Positions 1 to 7,139 of a stretch of DNA of 64,000 nucleotides are shown here, piece by piece (the first letter of the stretch is position 1; every line of letters starts with the position of its first letter). Both the position numbers and the translations under genes were made by a program. The stretch lies in assembly GCF_000812685.1 (NCBI RefSeq), contig NZ_JWIF01000063.1, positions 1 through 64,000 on the forward strand. Reading direction: 5' to 3'. Below the pieces are notes generated by a model, which saw only the letters and a program-made list of their open reading frames with translations, did not search any database and was not told the origin of the DNA. Source of the DNA: Halocynthiibacter namhaensis. GTDB lineage: Bacteria; Pseudomonadota; Alphaproteobacteria; Rhodobacterales; Rhodobacteraceae.

Positions 1-216
1 GGAACGGCATAGGTGCCGCTCGGTCCTTTTCGCAATTTCAGGCCCAAACTTCTGCACCCATCGAAAAACTGTTGAACGATCTAGGGCGATACCACGCTCT
101 GCCAAAAGGTCAGTAACATCATGACATGAAAGTGGATAACGGCAATACCAACGCACCGCCAAAAGAATGATGCCCTGCGGAAAACGATGGCGCTTGAAGG
201 GATTTCGACGTTTCAT
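1..216 (-). CDS. IS6-family transposase, N-terminal part (partial)
   Basis: Reverse-strand frame starting at an ATG at 214-216 and running off the left edge. Its 72 visible codons are identical to the start of the complete transposase at 4995. The visible part covers the N-terminal helix-turn-helix region (SCHDVTDLLAERGIALD, then STVFRWVQKFGPEIAKR) that recognises the element ends; the DDE catalytic residues lie beyond the window. Nothing in the visible part suggests inactivation. Confidence 0.85.
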   Translation of the reverse strand, partial: MKRRNPFKRHRFPQGIILLAVRWYCRYPLSCHDVTDLLAERGIALDRSTVFRWVQKFGPEIAKRTERHLCRS

Positions 217-270
217 CTCACACCTCAAAATACAAAGTTTGACCAAACAAGTCAGTTAATGCAACAGCCC
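1..270 (-). mobile_element. IS6/IS26-family insertion sequence, partial (cut by left window edge)
   Basis: These 270 bases are, by eye, an exact reverse complement of 4941-5210, the beginning of the complete IS6-family element further right. The terminal inverted repeat lies at 255-270 and reads, outward to inward, GGGCTGTTGCATTAAC. The rest of the element lies outside the window. With the right copy it bounds a 4.67 kb accessory segment in inverted orientation. Confidence 0.9.
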
Positions 271-369
271 GTTTGGGTGGCTCCGCGCGAGTTCTTGAAA
301 ATCGCTCCTACAATTCACCTTTCAGTTCGTCCGTTAACGCATCGGTAAGCGTAAAATTTCCTCCTAGGG

Positions 370-1473
370 CTACCTTTCCGCTTTTGTTTTATCATTTGCA
401 TATTCTTTTCTACGAAGACCGCCTTGTGGGCGAAACCCCATCCACGCGTTTGGATCATCCATAAAGGCGTCAAATTTGCTAGAGCAATGTACATACTTGT
501 TGCGGAGCCTTTTATGCACAACGAGATCAACAGGTTCCCCCGCCATTAATGCCTCTTTTGCCAGAACAATATCCGGATCATCCATGGGAAGATCGTAGTC
601 TGGACCCGAGAGCATGTCTGAAAATGGGAAGCCATCAATTTCCCGTGCTTGTTGGTGCATGTAGTGTAGCGGAATACGAGACAGTCTATTACTCAGCTCC
701 CGTGTCATTATGTATGCGATTTCAAATGAGTAATCTATTACTGGTGGCATTGTCGGAATAATAAATCGCTCAATACTCGATTCTTTAACTGATATTTGCG
801 ACTGTGTGGCCCACCCTTCATCCAACATTTTGGTGACTACGGGAGGTAAATCCTTATTGGCAGCCAGATCTAACTCCATTTGCGTTTTTTGACGCGTAAG
901 TAGAGTTTCAGCTCCTGTACGACTTCGGGAAATACCTGAGTATTTATACAATAATCGTTCTTCAGGCCCCGTGTGATACCCCCCGCCTACATCTGTATGG
1001 GCTCCAGGGAAAACCTTCTGAATACCTCCGTCTGGCGTATTGCAGTTCAGCCTGAAATTTGTTCTGAATTCATCATTTTCATCGGCCACGAGGTGGACAA
1101 TCTTTTCCGCGGAGACACCATCTTCTAGATGGACATTTACGTCATAATTGTACGAATTGGTTGCAAGGCCAATCGCGGCTACTGTGTCAAAGATACCAAC
1201 AAATCTGATTTTAATATTCCGTCCTTCGGGCACCTCAGCTTCATGCACTGTGGGCGAATTAAACAAAATATCCCACATGCTATATTCTGAATATGTCACG
1301 CTCCCTTTATTGAAACAGTTCACAAAATATCTGGCGGCTGCAGCACCTCGACTAAATCCAAAGACATCCAAGATTATTTCTTTTGGTTCTGCATCAGGTG
1401 AGAGTTCCCTCACTAATGTCCCGATCTCCAAGCAAGCCTTGTAAACTGTATTTTCAACGCCTGCCGGCCCCAT
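370..1473 (-). CDS. Tle1-like (DUF2235) phospholipase/alpha-beta hydrolase, N-terminally truncated
   Basis: The protein carries the T6SS lipase Tle1/DUF2235 signature: nucleophile elbow GFSRGAAAAR near residue 40, an acidic residue in VGIFDTVAAIG, and the histidine in FPGAHTDVGGGYH, giving a plausible Ser-Asp-His triad. The C-terminus (LSRIPLHYMHQQA, then YVHCSSKF) also fits the family. Family members in T6SS clusters are antibacterial phospholipases. The usual N-terminal FFDGT motif is absent. The frame stays open upstream to 1587 and encodes a further family motif (YQPGIGT, then FWGKLFGMGPAG), but no ATG, GTG or TTG precedes the Met at 1473. That extension overlaps the end of the upstream DUF4123 gene in another frame. 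Most likely a deletion removed about 100 N-terminal residues, so it may be a remnant. Confidence 0.6.
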   Translation of the reverse strand: MGPAGVENTVYKACLEIGTLVRELSPDAEPKEIILDVFGFSRGAAAARYFVNCFNKGSVTYSEYSMWDILFNSPTVHEAEVPEGRNIKIRFVGIFDTVAAIGLATNSYNYDVNVHLEDGVSAEKIVHLVADENDEFRTNFRLNCNTPDGGIQKVFPGAHTDVGGGYHTGPEERLLYKYSGISRSRTGAETLLTRQKTQMELDLAANKDLPPVVTKMLDEGWATQSQISVKESSIERFIIPTMPPVIDYSFEIAYIMTRELSNRLSRIPLHYMHQQAREIDGFPFSDMLSGPDYDLPMDDPDIVLAKEALMAGEPVDLVVHKRLRNKYVHCSSKFDAFMDDPNAWMGFRPQGGLRRKEYANDKTKAER

Positions 1474-2927
1474 GCCGAAAAGTTTTCCCCAGAATTTGTC
1501 ATCATCTCCCGAAATTGTTCCAATGCCAGGTTGGTACGTCGCCCTGTACCTAGTCTTGGGTCTCCGAATTTTTGATTTGATGGGAACTCAGAAACACATA
1601 TTTCAAATAGCGTGCCCTCTGGATCTTTCCTTTCAAATCCCTCTCCGAGCATGACATCTAAGTAGGAAAAAGTATAAATGTGATCCATTCGGGTAAACCC
1701 AAAGTTGCGGAATCGAGCTGCGCATTCTCTCACGATTTCAAGAGATTCTTGCATGGAAAGGCTTGGTTTTGAGGCTGATACCGCTTCAAAAACATTCGAG
1801 GCGATCACTTCTAAGTCACAATTATACTTGGCTCCGTTCAGCGCCTGATATTCTTCCTCTGTCAGAATGAAATTTCGAGATGTAGCTTTCCTACGGTCAC
1901 ATTCGAATATGGCACGGGTACATGTCGGTCCATGCATATCGTTTGACATTACACAGATCGAATGCACGGAACCCCTTCCCGAATATAGCACTTCCCAGCA
2001 CCAAACTGTATTCAGATTTTCACGTATTTTTTCAAAATATGCCCCAAGGGTTGCACCCTCCCAGAATCTGAATAGGAACCACTTTCCCTTTTCATTTTTG
2101 ATGCGTGTGAACTTTCTGAAGTGTCTCCATATATCATCGAAATTCGCACGTGATCTGATGTATATACCGGGATCGAGATCCCACATATTTGAAGCCATAC
2201 CCGCACTGGTGAATATATCGCGGGTGAAGGCGCTGTTCTCTTCCAGTTCGACCAAATAGGGCGCGACATTCTTAAGCTTATCAGCCGTCTCACCTTTGAA
2301 CAGGCACCGAAATTTCAAACCAGAGTTGGCTAGAAACAATGGCAAATGCAAGACCTTCGCCGCGTCTAGGATGGCGTAGGTTTTCATGGAGGGGACGTTG
2401 GCAACGCTTCCATGTTGTTCAACCTCTACTTCCGTCGGCGCGACAATCCCAAACAGCGGTTCTCTTAGCACTTCGGGAACTGATTTTTTTGGATGCGCAC
2501 CGAATTGATTGTCCAAAGGGGCAAAGCCTCTGATTTCTTTAATGGCTAGGTAGCATTCTGTTTCAATGCTACCGTTTTGCGCTTTCAGCGTAGACAATTG
2601 GACCAAATGCCCGGGATGCACTGCCCGCGCAAGTGGTCCAACGTTCTGCTGATGTCCATGTCTCCCGATATATTCTGGAGCAGCAAGGCATTCTTCCACC
2701 CAGAGGGTTCTAAACCCGATCCCCTCCAGGTGTGCGGCATTTCTTATGGCAGTCATGTGATCATTCACATTTTGCTCATAGATCATCGTTGGCCGTATTT
2801 TGGATACGTTTTGATCAAGCGCCACATGTACATTCCTGAACCGTGTTTTGCGCGTCACCTCGTTCCAATATTCTTGATCACCAGTTTTCAGCGTTTTGCC
2901 AGCCGTGTTGATTGATGCATATGTCAT
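1413..2927 (-). CDS. DUF4123-domain protein, probable T6SS effector adaptor
   Basis: A 504-residue protein. Residues about 180-300 resemble DUF4123 (YAILDAAKVLHLPLFLANSG, then APYLVELEENSAFTRDI and a W.FRFWEG segment); such proteins (Tap/TEC) load effectors onto VgrG spikes. The C-terminal third has the helical pattern usual after DUF4123. The first 175 residues are not recognised. The start is the ATG at 2925-2927, preceded by GAAGGGA. It lies directly upstream of the Tle1-like gene on the same strand and overlaps it by 61 bp (about 175 bp if the open Tle1 frame is counted), consistent with an adaptor-effector pair. No VgrG, Hcp, PAAR or immunity gene is visible. The domain assignment is by eye and moderate. 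Confidence 0.6.
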   Translation of the reverse strand: MTYASINTAGKTLKTGDQEYWNEVTRKTRFRNVHVALDQNVSKIRPTMIYEQNVNDHMTAIRNAAHLEGIGFRTLWVEECLAAPEYIGRHGHQQNVGPLARAVHPGHLVQLSTLKAQNGSIETECYLAIKEIRGFAPLDNQFGAHPKKSVPEVLREPLFGIVAPTEVEVEQHGSVANVPSMKTYAILDAAKVLHLPLFLANSGLKFRCLFKGETADKLKNVAPYLVELEENSAFTRDIFTSAGMASNMWDLDPGIYIRSRANFDDIWRHFRKFTRIKNEKGKWFLFRFWEGATLGAYFEKIRENLNTVWCWEVLYSGRGSVHSICVMSNDMHGPTCTRAIFECDRRKATSRNFILTEEEYQALNGAKYNCDLEVIASNVFEAVSASKPSLSMQESLEIVRECAARFRNFGFTRMDHIYTFSYLDVMLGEGFERKDPEGTLFEICVSEFPSNQKFGDPRLGTGRRTNLALEQFREMMTNSGENFSAWGRQALKIQFTRLAWRSGH

Positions 2928-3200
2928 TGGTTTTCCCTTCGTGACATGTTGATTTTTGGTCTATGTCCGTGCATCCCGCTAAAAAATGAAGGCGGGTCGG
3001 GGATGCCGAAGGCACCAGCTCTGCTGGGCGGAAAAGTTTTGGAATGACTAAGATCAACACAATCGGAACCCGCAAAAATCTGCGCAGCTTTTCAACCCAG
3101 CGATAGGTTTCCGAAAAGTTTTTCACTCCTTGACGCGGGTTTATTTTGGAGCCAATCCGGAGGATATAGTTCCAAATATCAGCAGAGCATTCCCGATCAG

Positions 3201-3330
3201 CCACCGGAGACGCACGACCGGGTTAGAGATTTTGGGAGACAGGATGTAACGCAGGAAACCAGATTCATCTGGGTGACGCAGTGCAATCGTGGATTTCTAA
3301 ATCTCTAACCCGAACTCGCGTGGCCTCGGT
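3201..3330. repeat. Long imperfect inverted repeat with perfect 14-bp core
   Basis: CGGGTTAGAGATTT at 3219-3232 is repeated exactly in inverse at 3299-3312, 66 bp apart. The similarity extends outward: reading toward the core, both arms begin GCCACCG and continue with a related GC-rich stretch, giving arms of about 32-36 bp. The 538 bp between the DUF4123 gene (start 2927) and the SOS-controlled gene (start 3466) holds no other gene I can support. The repeat could be ends of a small non-autonomous element, a recombination site, or an RNA hairpin; there is no T-tract, so a simple terminator is unlikely. Confidence 0.7.
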
Positions 3331-3411
3331 GGCGGGTACTGGATACAAGACGCGCGACTGCGCCACGGGCCAAAGGCACGTTCTATAACACCGCGCGCAT
3401 TGGCAGACACG

Positions 3412-3444
3412 TTGACATTTACCTAAAATGTTCTTATTTTGTTC
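3412..3444 (+). promoter_or_regulatory. Sigma-70 promoter overlapped by an alphaproteobacterial SOS (LexA) box
   Basis: TTGACA at 3412-3417 is followed after 17 bp by TATTTT at 3435-3440. Overlapping this -10 is GTTC (3430-3433), seven bases, GTTC (3441-3444), which is the LexA-binding consensus of alphaproteobacteria. A repressor here would block RNA polymerase directly. The gene starts 22 bp downstream at 3466. Confidence 0.8.
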
Positions 3445-3465
3445 TTATAGATTTTGGAGGATACT

Positions 3466-3831
3466 ATGCAAGCTGCCGCTCATATAATTCGCGAAGATAG
3501 CCCCGCACCATACGGCGGGCCCAACCCGATCTTGTTGGCCCCGACACAAAAGCAAATGGCCTATGCACGTAAGATTGCATCCAGCCGCGCGATCACACTG
3601 CCTTGGGACGTTCAGCAATCGCGCATCGCGCTTTCTCGTTGGATTGATCGCAATTTGCACACCTCGGCAAAAAGCAATCATTCATCCGATCTGCCGACAT
3701 CGAAACAAGTTGCCTTTGCCGAACGTGTCGCCACTATCAAGCGCACAAATGTTCCCCGTGAGTGCTTTAAAAGCCGCCAACTCATGAGCAGATGGATCAA
3801 CGAAAATAAGCCCGCACATCGCCACGCATGA
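3466..3831 (+). CDS. Small two-repeat protein, predicted SOS-regulated
   Basis: A 121-residue protein of unknown function. The start is the ATG at 3466, with GGAGG (about 3456-3460) just upstream. It contains two copies of a helical module of about 37 residues: PTQKQMAYARKIASSRAITLP then SRWIDRN near residues 27-65, and PTSKQVAFAERVATIKRTNVP then SRWINEN near residues 77-115. Similar T.KQ..FA..IA modules occur as C-terminal or stand-alone units in DNA-associated proteins such as some topoisomerases; that link is from memory. The SOS promoter in front suggests a role in the DNA-damage response or in mobile-element control. It sits within the IS6-bounded islet. Confidence 0.75.
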   Translation: MQAAAHIIREDSPAPYGGPNPILLAPTQKQMAYARKIASSRAITLPWDVQQSRIALSRWIDRNLHTSAKSNHSSDLPTSKQVAFAERVATIKRTNVPRECFKSRQLMSRWINENKPAHRHA

Positions 3832-3910
3832 CGCCTTTAGGTGTTCTTAGCGAAAGCGCCAGTCTGGTCCAATTTCGGCGTAGTCGGGATTTGGTCAGAC
3901 ACCTAATAAT

Positions 3911-3945
3911 ACCTTCAAATCAACCAATACACTTAATTTGAAGGT
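3911..3945. other. 10-bp perfect hairpin in the gap before the lipoprotein gene
   Basis: ACCTTCAAAT (3911-3920) and ATTTGAAGGT (3936-3945) can pair around a 15-base loop. No T-run follows, so it is not a classical terminator. It may act at the RNA level or be an operator dyad for the lipoprotein gene starting at 4024. Confidence 0.4.
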
Positions 3946-4023
3946 TAAGCGGCCTGTCCGCTTTGTTCCTTGATACAATGCGTTACCATCGATAGTGTGG
4001 ATTAAGATGGGGACGGACATAAT

Positions 4024-4350
4024 ATGAATATAACCAAATTTACGATATGTGGTTTGATAGCTTTACTTGCAGGATGTACAAACCCAATAAATCATGTTCC
4101 AATTGAACAACCTAGGCTGTACTCGCCACCTGCCGCATCGGGTCTGCTCTCTAATAAAACTTTTTTATCTCCGAATACAATTTGTGAACCCATAGGGGAA
4201 AACGAATTAACTGTTGATTATCTTGATCATACGGCGACTTTAATCGGATGCCCAGTACACGAAAGAATGGCAATTCAAGACCAACTAGATGCAGGTGCTG
4301 AGAAGCTAGATGTCGTTGGTCAGTGGCTGTTGCTTTCATTACCCGACTAA
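4024..4350 (+). CDS. Putative outer-membrane or periplasmic lipoprotein
   Basis: A 108-residue protein starting MNITKFTICGLIALLAGC, a lipoprotein signal peptide with lipobox LLAGC, so Cys18 would be the lipidated N-terminus of the mature protein. The mature part of about 90 residues has no domain I recognise; it contains two more cysteines (in TICEP and IGCPV) that could form a disulphide. Base composition is AT-rich compared with the chromosomal genes to the right, in keeping with the accessory islet. The ribosome-binding site is weak. Confidence 0.6.
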   Translation: MNITKFTICGLIALLAGCTNPINHVPIEQPRLYSPPAASGLLSNKTFLSPNTICEPIGENELTVDYLDHTATLIGCPVHERMAIQDQLDAGAEKLDVVGQWLLLSLPD

Positions 4351-4356
4351 TAATTC

Positions 4357-4386
4357 AAAAGGGCCGGATTAACTCCAGCCCCTTTT
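4357..4386. terminator. Bidirectional rho-independent terminator
   Basis: An AAAAGGG arm pairs with CCCTTTTT across a short GC-rich stem. It lies between the convergent lipoprotein gene and the ParB-like gene fragment, with A/T runs on both sides allowing use in both directions. Confidence 0.6.
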
Positions 4387-4405
4387 TCAATTGTCATTTC
4401 ACAGA

Positions 4406-4940
4406 TCAAAAGCAATTTGGCACCCAGCTATCAATAACCGCGCCCTGCTCTTTCGTGACCCCCGCTGCGTCACGATAATCTTGATCACTGATCAGCTTGT
4501 GCATGATGATGTTTTTCTCGCCCTTTTTCGATTTGGCAAACCCTTTGAAAATATCGCTGGTTTCATCCAACTCAAGCCAGCCCAAAAATATCACATCAAG
4601 CTGTGCTGATTTTAGACGTTTGAAACAGTTCTCAACCGTTGGCGTCCAGATTGCCCGAATGTCGGCTCCGGTCTCGGCTTCAATACGCGCCATGAAATTA
4701 CCGCGTGAGGTTTTTAGGGACTGCGCAAATGCTTCTGTGATCTGAGTATTGCGGTTCTTTTTGCCAAGTTCACGGAATGCTTTGAATGCTTCGCTTTGAT
4801 CCTCAAGCGCAAGTTCCCCAATAGCGTCATTTTCAATTTCCTGCGTCTCCGTCAGTTCGCCACCGATCCGGCCATCAAGCGTGAACCCATCGTCAATCTC
4901 TGGCTTGTTTTGCTCGTGATCAAAGCGCAGTGATAAAAGG
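4406..4940 (-). pseudogene. C-terminal fragment of a ParB-like partition protein, cut by IS6 insertion
   Basis: Reading the reverse strand inward from the IS end at 4941, one frame stays open for about 178 codons to the stop at 4406. It passes through KTSRGNFMARIEAETGADIR, a WTPTVENCFKR segment and a VIDSWVP tail, a pattern I associate with the C-terminal half of ParB/Spo0J-like proteins on Rhodobacteraceae plasmids. The N-terminal nuclease-like domain and start codon are missing and do not reappear right of the IS, where the nnrS region begins within about 40 bp. An IS-mediated deletion is therefore likely. An internal ATG at 4693 could start a 95-residue product, but a functional one is doubtful. 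Confidence 0.6.
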
Positions 4941-5756
4941 GGGCTGTTGCATTAACTGACTTGTTTGGTCAAACTTTGTATTTTGAGGTGTGAGATGAAA
5001 CGTCGAAATCCCTTCAAGCGCCATCGTTTTCCGCAGGGCATCATTCTTTTGGCGGTGCGTTGGTATTGCCGTTATCCACTTTCATGTCATGATGTTACTG
5101 ACCTTTTGGCAGAGCGTGGTATCGCCCTAGATCGTTCAACAGTTTTTCGATGGGTGCAGAAGTTTGGGCCTGAAATTGCGAAAAGGACCGAGCGGCACCT
5201 ATGCCGTTCCAGTTTGAATTGGCACGTTGATGAAACCTATCTCCGAGTAGGTGGGCAATGGCGATATCTGTGGCGCGCCGTCGATGCGAATGGTCAATTG
5301 GTTGATTTTCGTTTAACCGCAAGACGTGATGCCAAGGCCGCGAAATCCTTTCTAAGTAAGGCGATTGAGCGTGTTAGATTGCACCGACCTGTTTCAATCA
5401 TCACGGATAAAGCACCCAGCTATCGTAAAGTAATCCGCGATATAAATTTCCGGTATGATCCGCATTTCGACGGTATTAAGCACATCGATAAAAAGTGGCG
5501 AAACAATAGGATCGAAAGCGATCACGCCGCTTTAAAACGGTTGTTGGGTTACAGGCAAAGCTTCAGATCATTACGAACTGCCAAGGCCACTTTGCAAGGA
5601 ATTGAAACCATTCGAACGATCAAAAACCAACACATCCATTACCCGCGCCCCAGCATTCTGGGTGAGATGGAATTCGTGAAAAATCTGTCCATTATCAGCG
5701 CCTGATCGTGGAAGGATCCCGTTCTTCATAAGCCCGTGAAGTTAATGCAACAGTCC
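4941..5756 (+). mobile_element. Complete IS6/IS26-family insertion sequence (816 bp)
   Basis: The terminal inverted repeats are GGGCTGTTGCATTAAC at 4941-4956 and its inverse with one mismatch at 5741-5756. A single transposase gene fills the element, as is normal for IS6. The 8-bp flanks (4933-4940 and 5757-5764) do not match, so there is no simple target duplication; this fits later deletion or inversion rather than a fresh insertion. It is inverted relative to the copy at 1-270. Confidence 0.9.
4995..5705 (+). CDS. IS6/IS26-family transposase
   Basis: A 236-residue transposase, close to the 234 residues of the IS26 protein. The catalytic DDE triad is visible: Asp in WHVDETYLRV, Asp in IITDKAPSYRK, and Glu in NNRIESDHAALKR. 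The N-terminus has the family helix-turn-helix (SCHDVTDLLAERG). I start at ATG 4995 because this matches known family N-termini (MKRRNPFKRHRFP); an in-frame upstream codon at 4965 would add ten residues. No frameshift is seen, so it is probably active. IS6 elements move by replicative cointegration and commonly cause adjacent deletions and inversions. Confidence 0.93.
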   Translation: MKRRNPFKRHRFPQGIILLAVRWYCRYPLSCHDVTDLLAERGIALDRSTVFRWVQKFGPEIAKRTERHLCRSSLNWHVDETYLRVGGQWRYLWRAVDANGQLVDFRLTARRDAKAAKSFLSKAIERVRLHRPVSIITDKAPSYRKVIRDINFRYDPHFDGIKHIDKKWRNNRIESDHAALKRLLGYRQSFRSLRTAKATLQGIETIRTIKNQHIHYPRPSILGEMEFVKNLSIISA

Positions 5757-5798
5757 CCTGAGGCGTGGGTTCTGGGTGTTGCCTGAACCCGCTTCGGT

Positions 5799-6995
5799 CT
5801 ATTCCTTTGCTTTTGAAAACAAGACGGGTGCGTAAAGCACAGCAAATCCTGCGAATGCCATGATCCATGCGGTCGCTGCGATATGCAATAGGAATTCGGG
5901 CGTTGGGAAGGCCGCAATCACGCGAACGACCGAGGCGATCAAAATCATCCCGTAGATGAAAACCTCACGCCAAGTTGTGTGCAGCTCGCGCCCAGAATGT
6001 CCCAGGCTTGCGCGCGTCATAACGGCCAACATCATGCCGCCCATCGCGCCGCTAAGCCATGCGTGAAGCCCTGCAAGTGATGGCACAGTTTCGGGCGAAA
6101 TCATAGATAGGCCTTGCAGTAAAAAGCCAAGCGGAACAAAGCTATAAGCAATATGAAGGGCCATTACGATAGGTACAGATGCGGTCTTCTGGCCTTGCCA
6201 GCGGGACATGCGAATGATGTGCAGAATACCCGCAGTGAGAAATAAGAAACCCGTGATCAGGTTCGGCATGGCAACCACCCAGGTCAGCAAGGACACTGCC
6301 GAAATGCCAACTGTGACCTTGTCAAGCCCATTGAACATAATGGGCAGGTTTTCGGCGCTGTGTTTGATCAGCCAATTGCGTGTGAAGGCCGGGATAATCC
6401 GCCCCCCGATGAGGCTGAGGAGCAGAATAATGGCACCAACGGACAGCTTTGCGCCAGGGCTGACAGAGGCATATCCACCTGCCAGCGAAATCACATCAAA
6501 GAAGACCTGGCCCATCAAGAACAACAGGATGATCGCCAGAACGGGCATGTTCTTTTGATTGCCGGATTTTAGTAAAATTCGCGCGGAGATGATTAACAGC
6601 GCAAGCAAAAATGCGATGTCCAGAAGGATCACCACCACCAGGGGCAGTCCGCCTGACAGCCACACCGCAACCCGCCCCAAAGCCCAAAGCACGGCCAAAA
6701 GCGCAAGGGGGGTGCCTGTGATCATCTTGGTGTCGGTCCAATTGGGGATGGCGGTCAACAGAAATCCCCCCAGCACCGCCGGGGCAAATCCGTATAATAT
6801 GCTGTGCATGTGCCAGTCTTGCGGCAGCATTGCCCCGGATGGTAGCTCGGTTCCAGCTGCCCAAAAGCTGATCCAGGCGATCATCACATAAGCGGCCCAC
6901 AGTGCGGCCATGAAAAACATGATCCGAAAACCACCTTGCAAGATTGTCGGTGTGGTTTTGATAGGGGCTGTCTTGGGGGATTTGGGCGTGGTCAT
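5799..6995 (-). CDS. nnrS: NnrS family protein
   Basis: A 398-residue polytopic membrane protein with roughly 12 hydrophobic segments. The N-terminus (GGFRIMFFMAALWAAY) and WHMHSILYGFAPAVLGGFLL are characteristic of NnrS, a haem- and copper-containing inner-membrane protein that protects against nitric oxide in denitrifiers. AGGAG precedes the ATG at 6995. It is divergent from pheS. Its 3' end lies 42 bp from the right end of the IS; a hairpin (GGGTTC/GAACCC) lies between them, so the element landed just beyond the gene's end. No nitrite or nitric oxide reductase genes are in the window. Confidence 0.88.
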   Translation of the reverse strand: MTTPKSPKTAPIKTTPTILQGGFRIMFFMAALWAAYVMIAWISFWAAGTELPSGAMLPQDWHMHSILYGFAPAVLGGFLLTAIPNWTDTKMITGTPLALLAVLWALGRVAVWLSGGLPLVVVILLDIAFLLALLIISARILLKSGNQKNMPVLAIILLFLMGQVFFDVISLAGGYASVSPGAKLSVGAIILLLSLIGGRIIPAFTRNWLIKHSAENLPIMFNGLDKVTVGISAVSLLTWVVAMPNLITGFLFLTAGILHIIRMSRWQGQKTASVPIVMALHIAYSFVPLGFLLQGLSMISPETVPSLAGLHAWLSGAMGGMMLAVMTRASLGHSGRELHTTWREVFIYGMILIASVVRVIAAFPTPEFLLHIAATAWIMAFAGFAVLYAPVLFSKAKE

Positions 6996-7139
6996 TGGGT
7001 GCTCCTTGCGGCTGGGCCTATCTGAACCGCCGGGCAGGGGAAGTGCAATATGATAATCCGTCGCGCTTATATCCTTCGGCGCGCTTGCATTTCGGCGTTC
7101 ATGTGGTAGCAGAACAGCAACAAATTTCGGGAGCGCCAG

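Noticed and set aside
1500-1590. Programmed frameshift fusing the DUF4123 and Tle1-like frames
   Set aside because: I found no canonical slippery heptamer in the overlap; a deletion junction explains the overlapping frames better.
2878-3204. A 108-residue reverse ORF upstream of the DUF4123 gene
   Set aside because: It overlaps the start of the DUF4123 gene in another frame, has no convincing ribosome-binding site and no recognisable domain; I treat the 2928-3465 gap as noncoding.
4933-5764. Target-site duplication around the complete IS6 element
   Set aside because: The 8-bp flanks 4933-4940 and 5757-5764 do not match, so no duplication is claimed.
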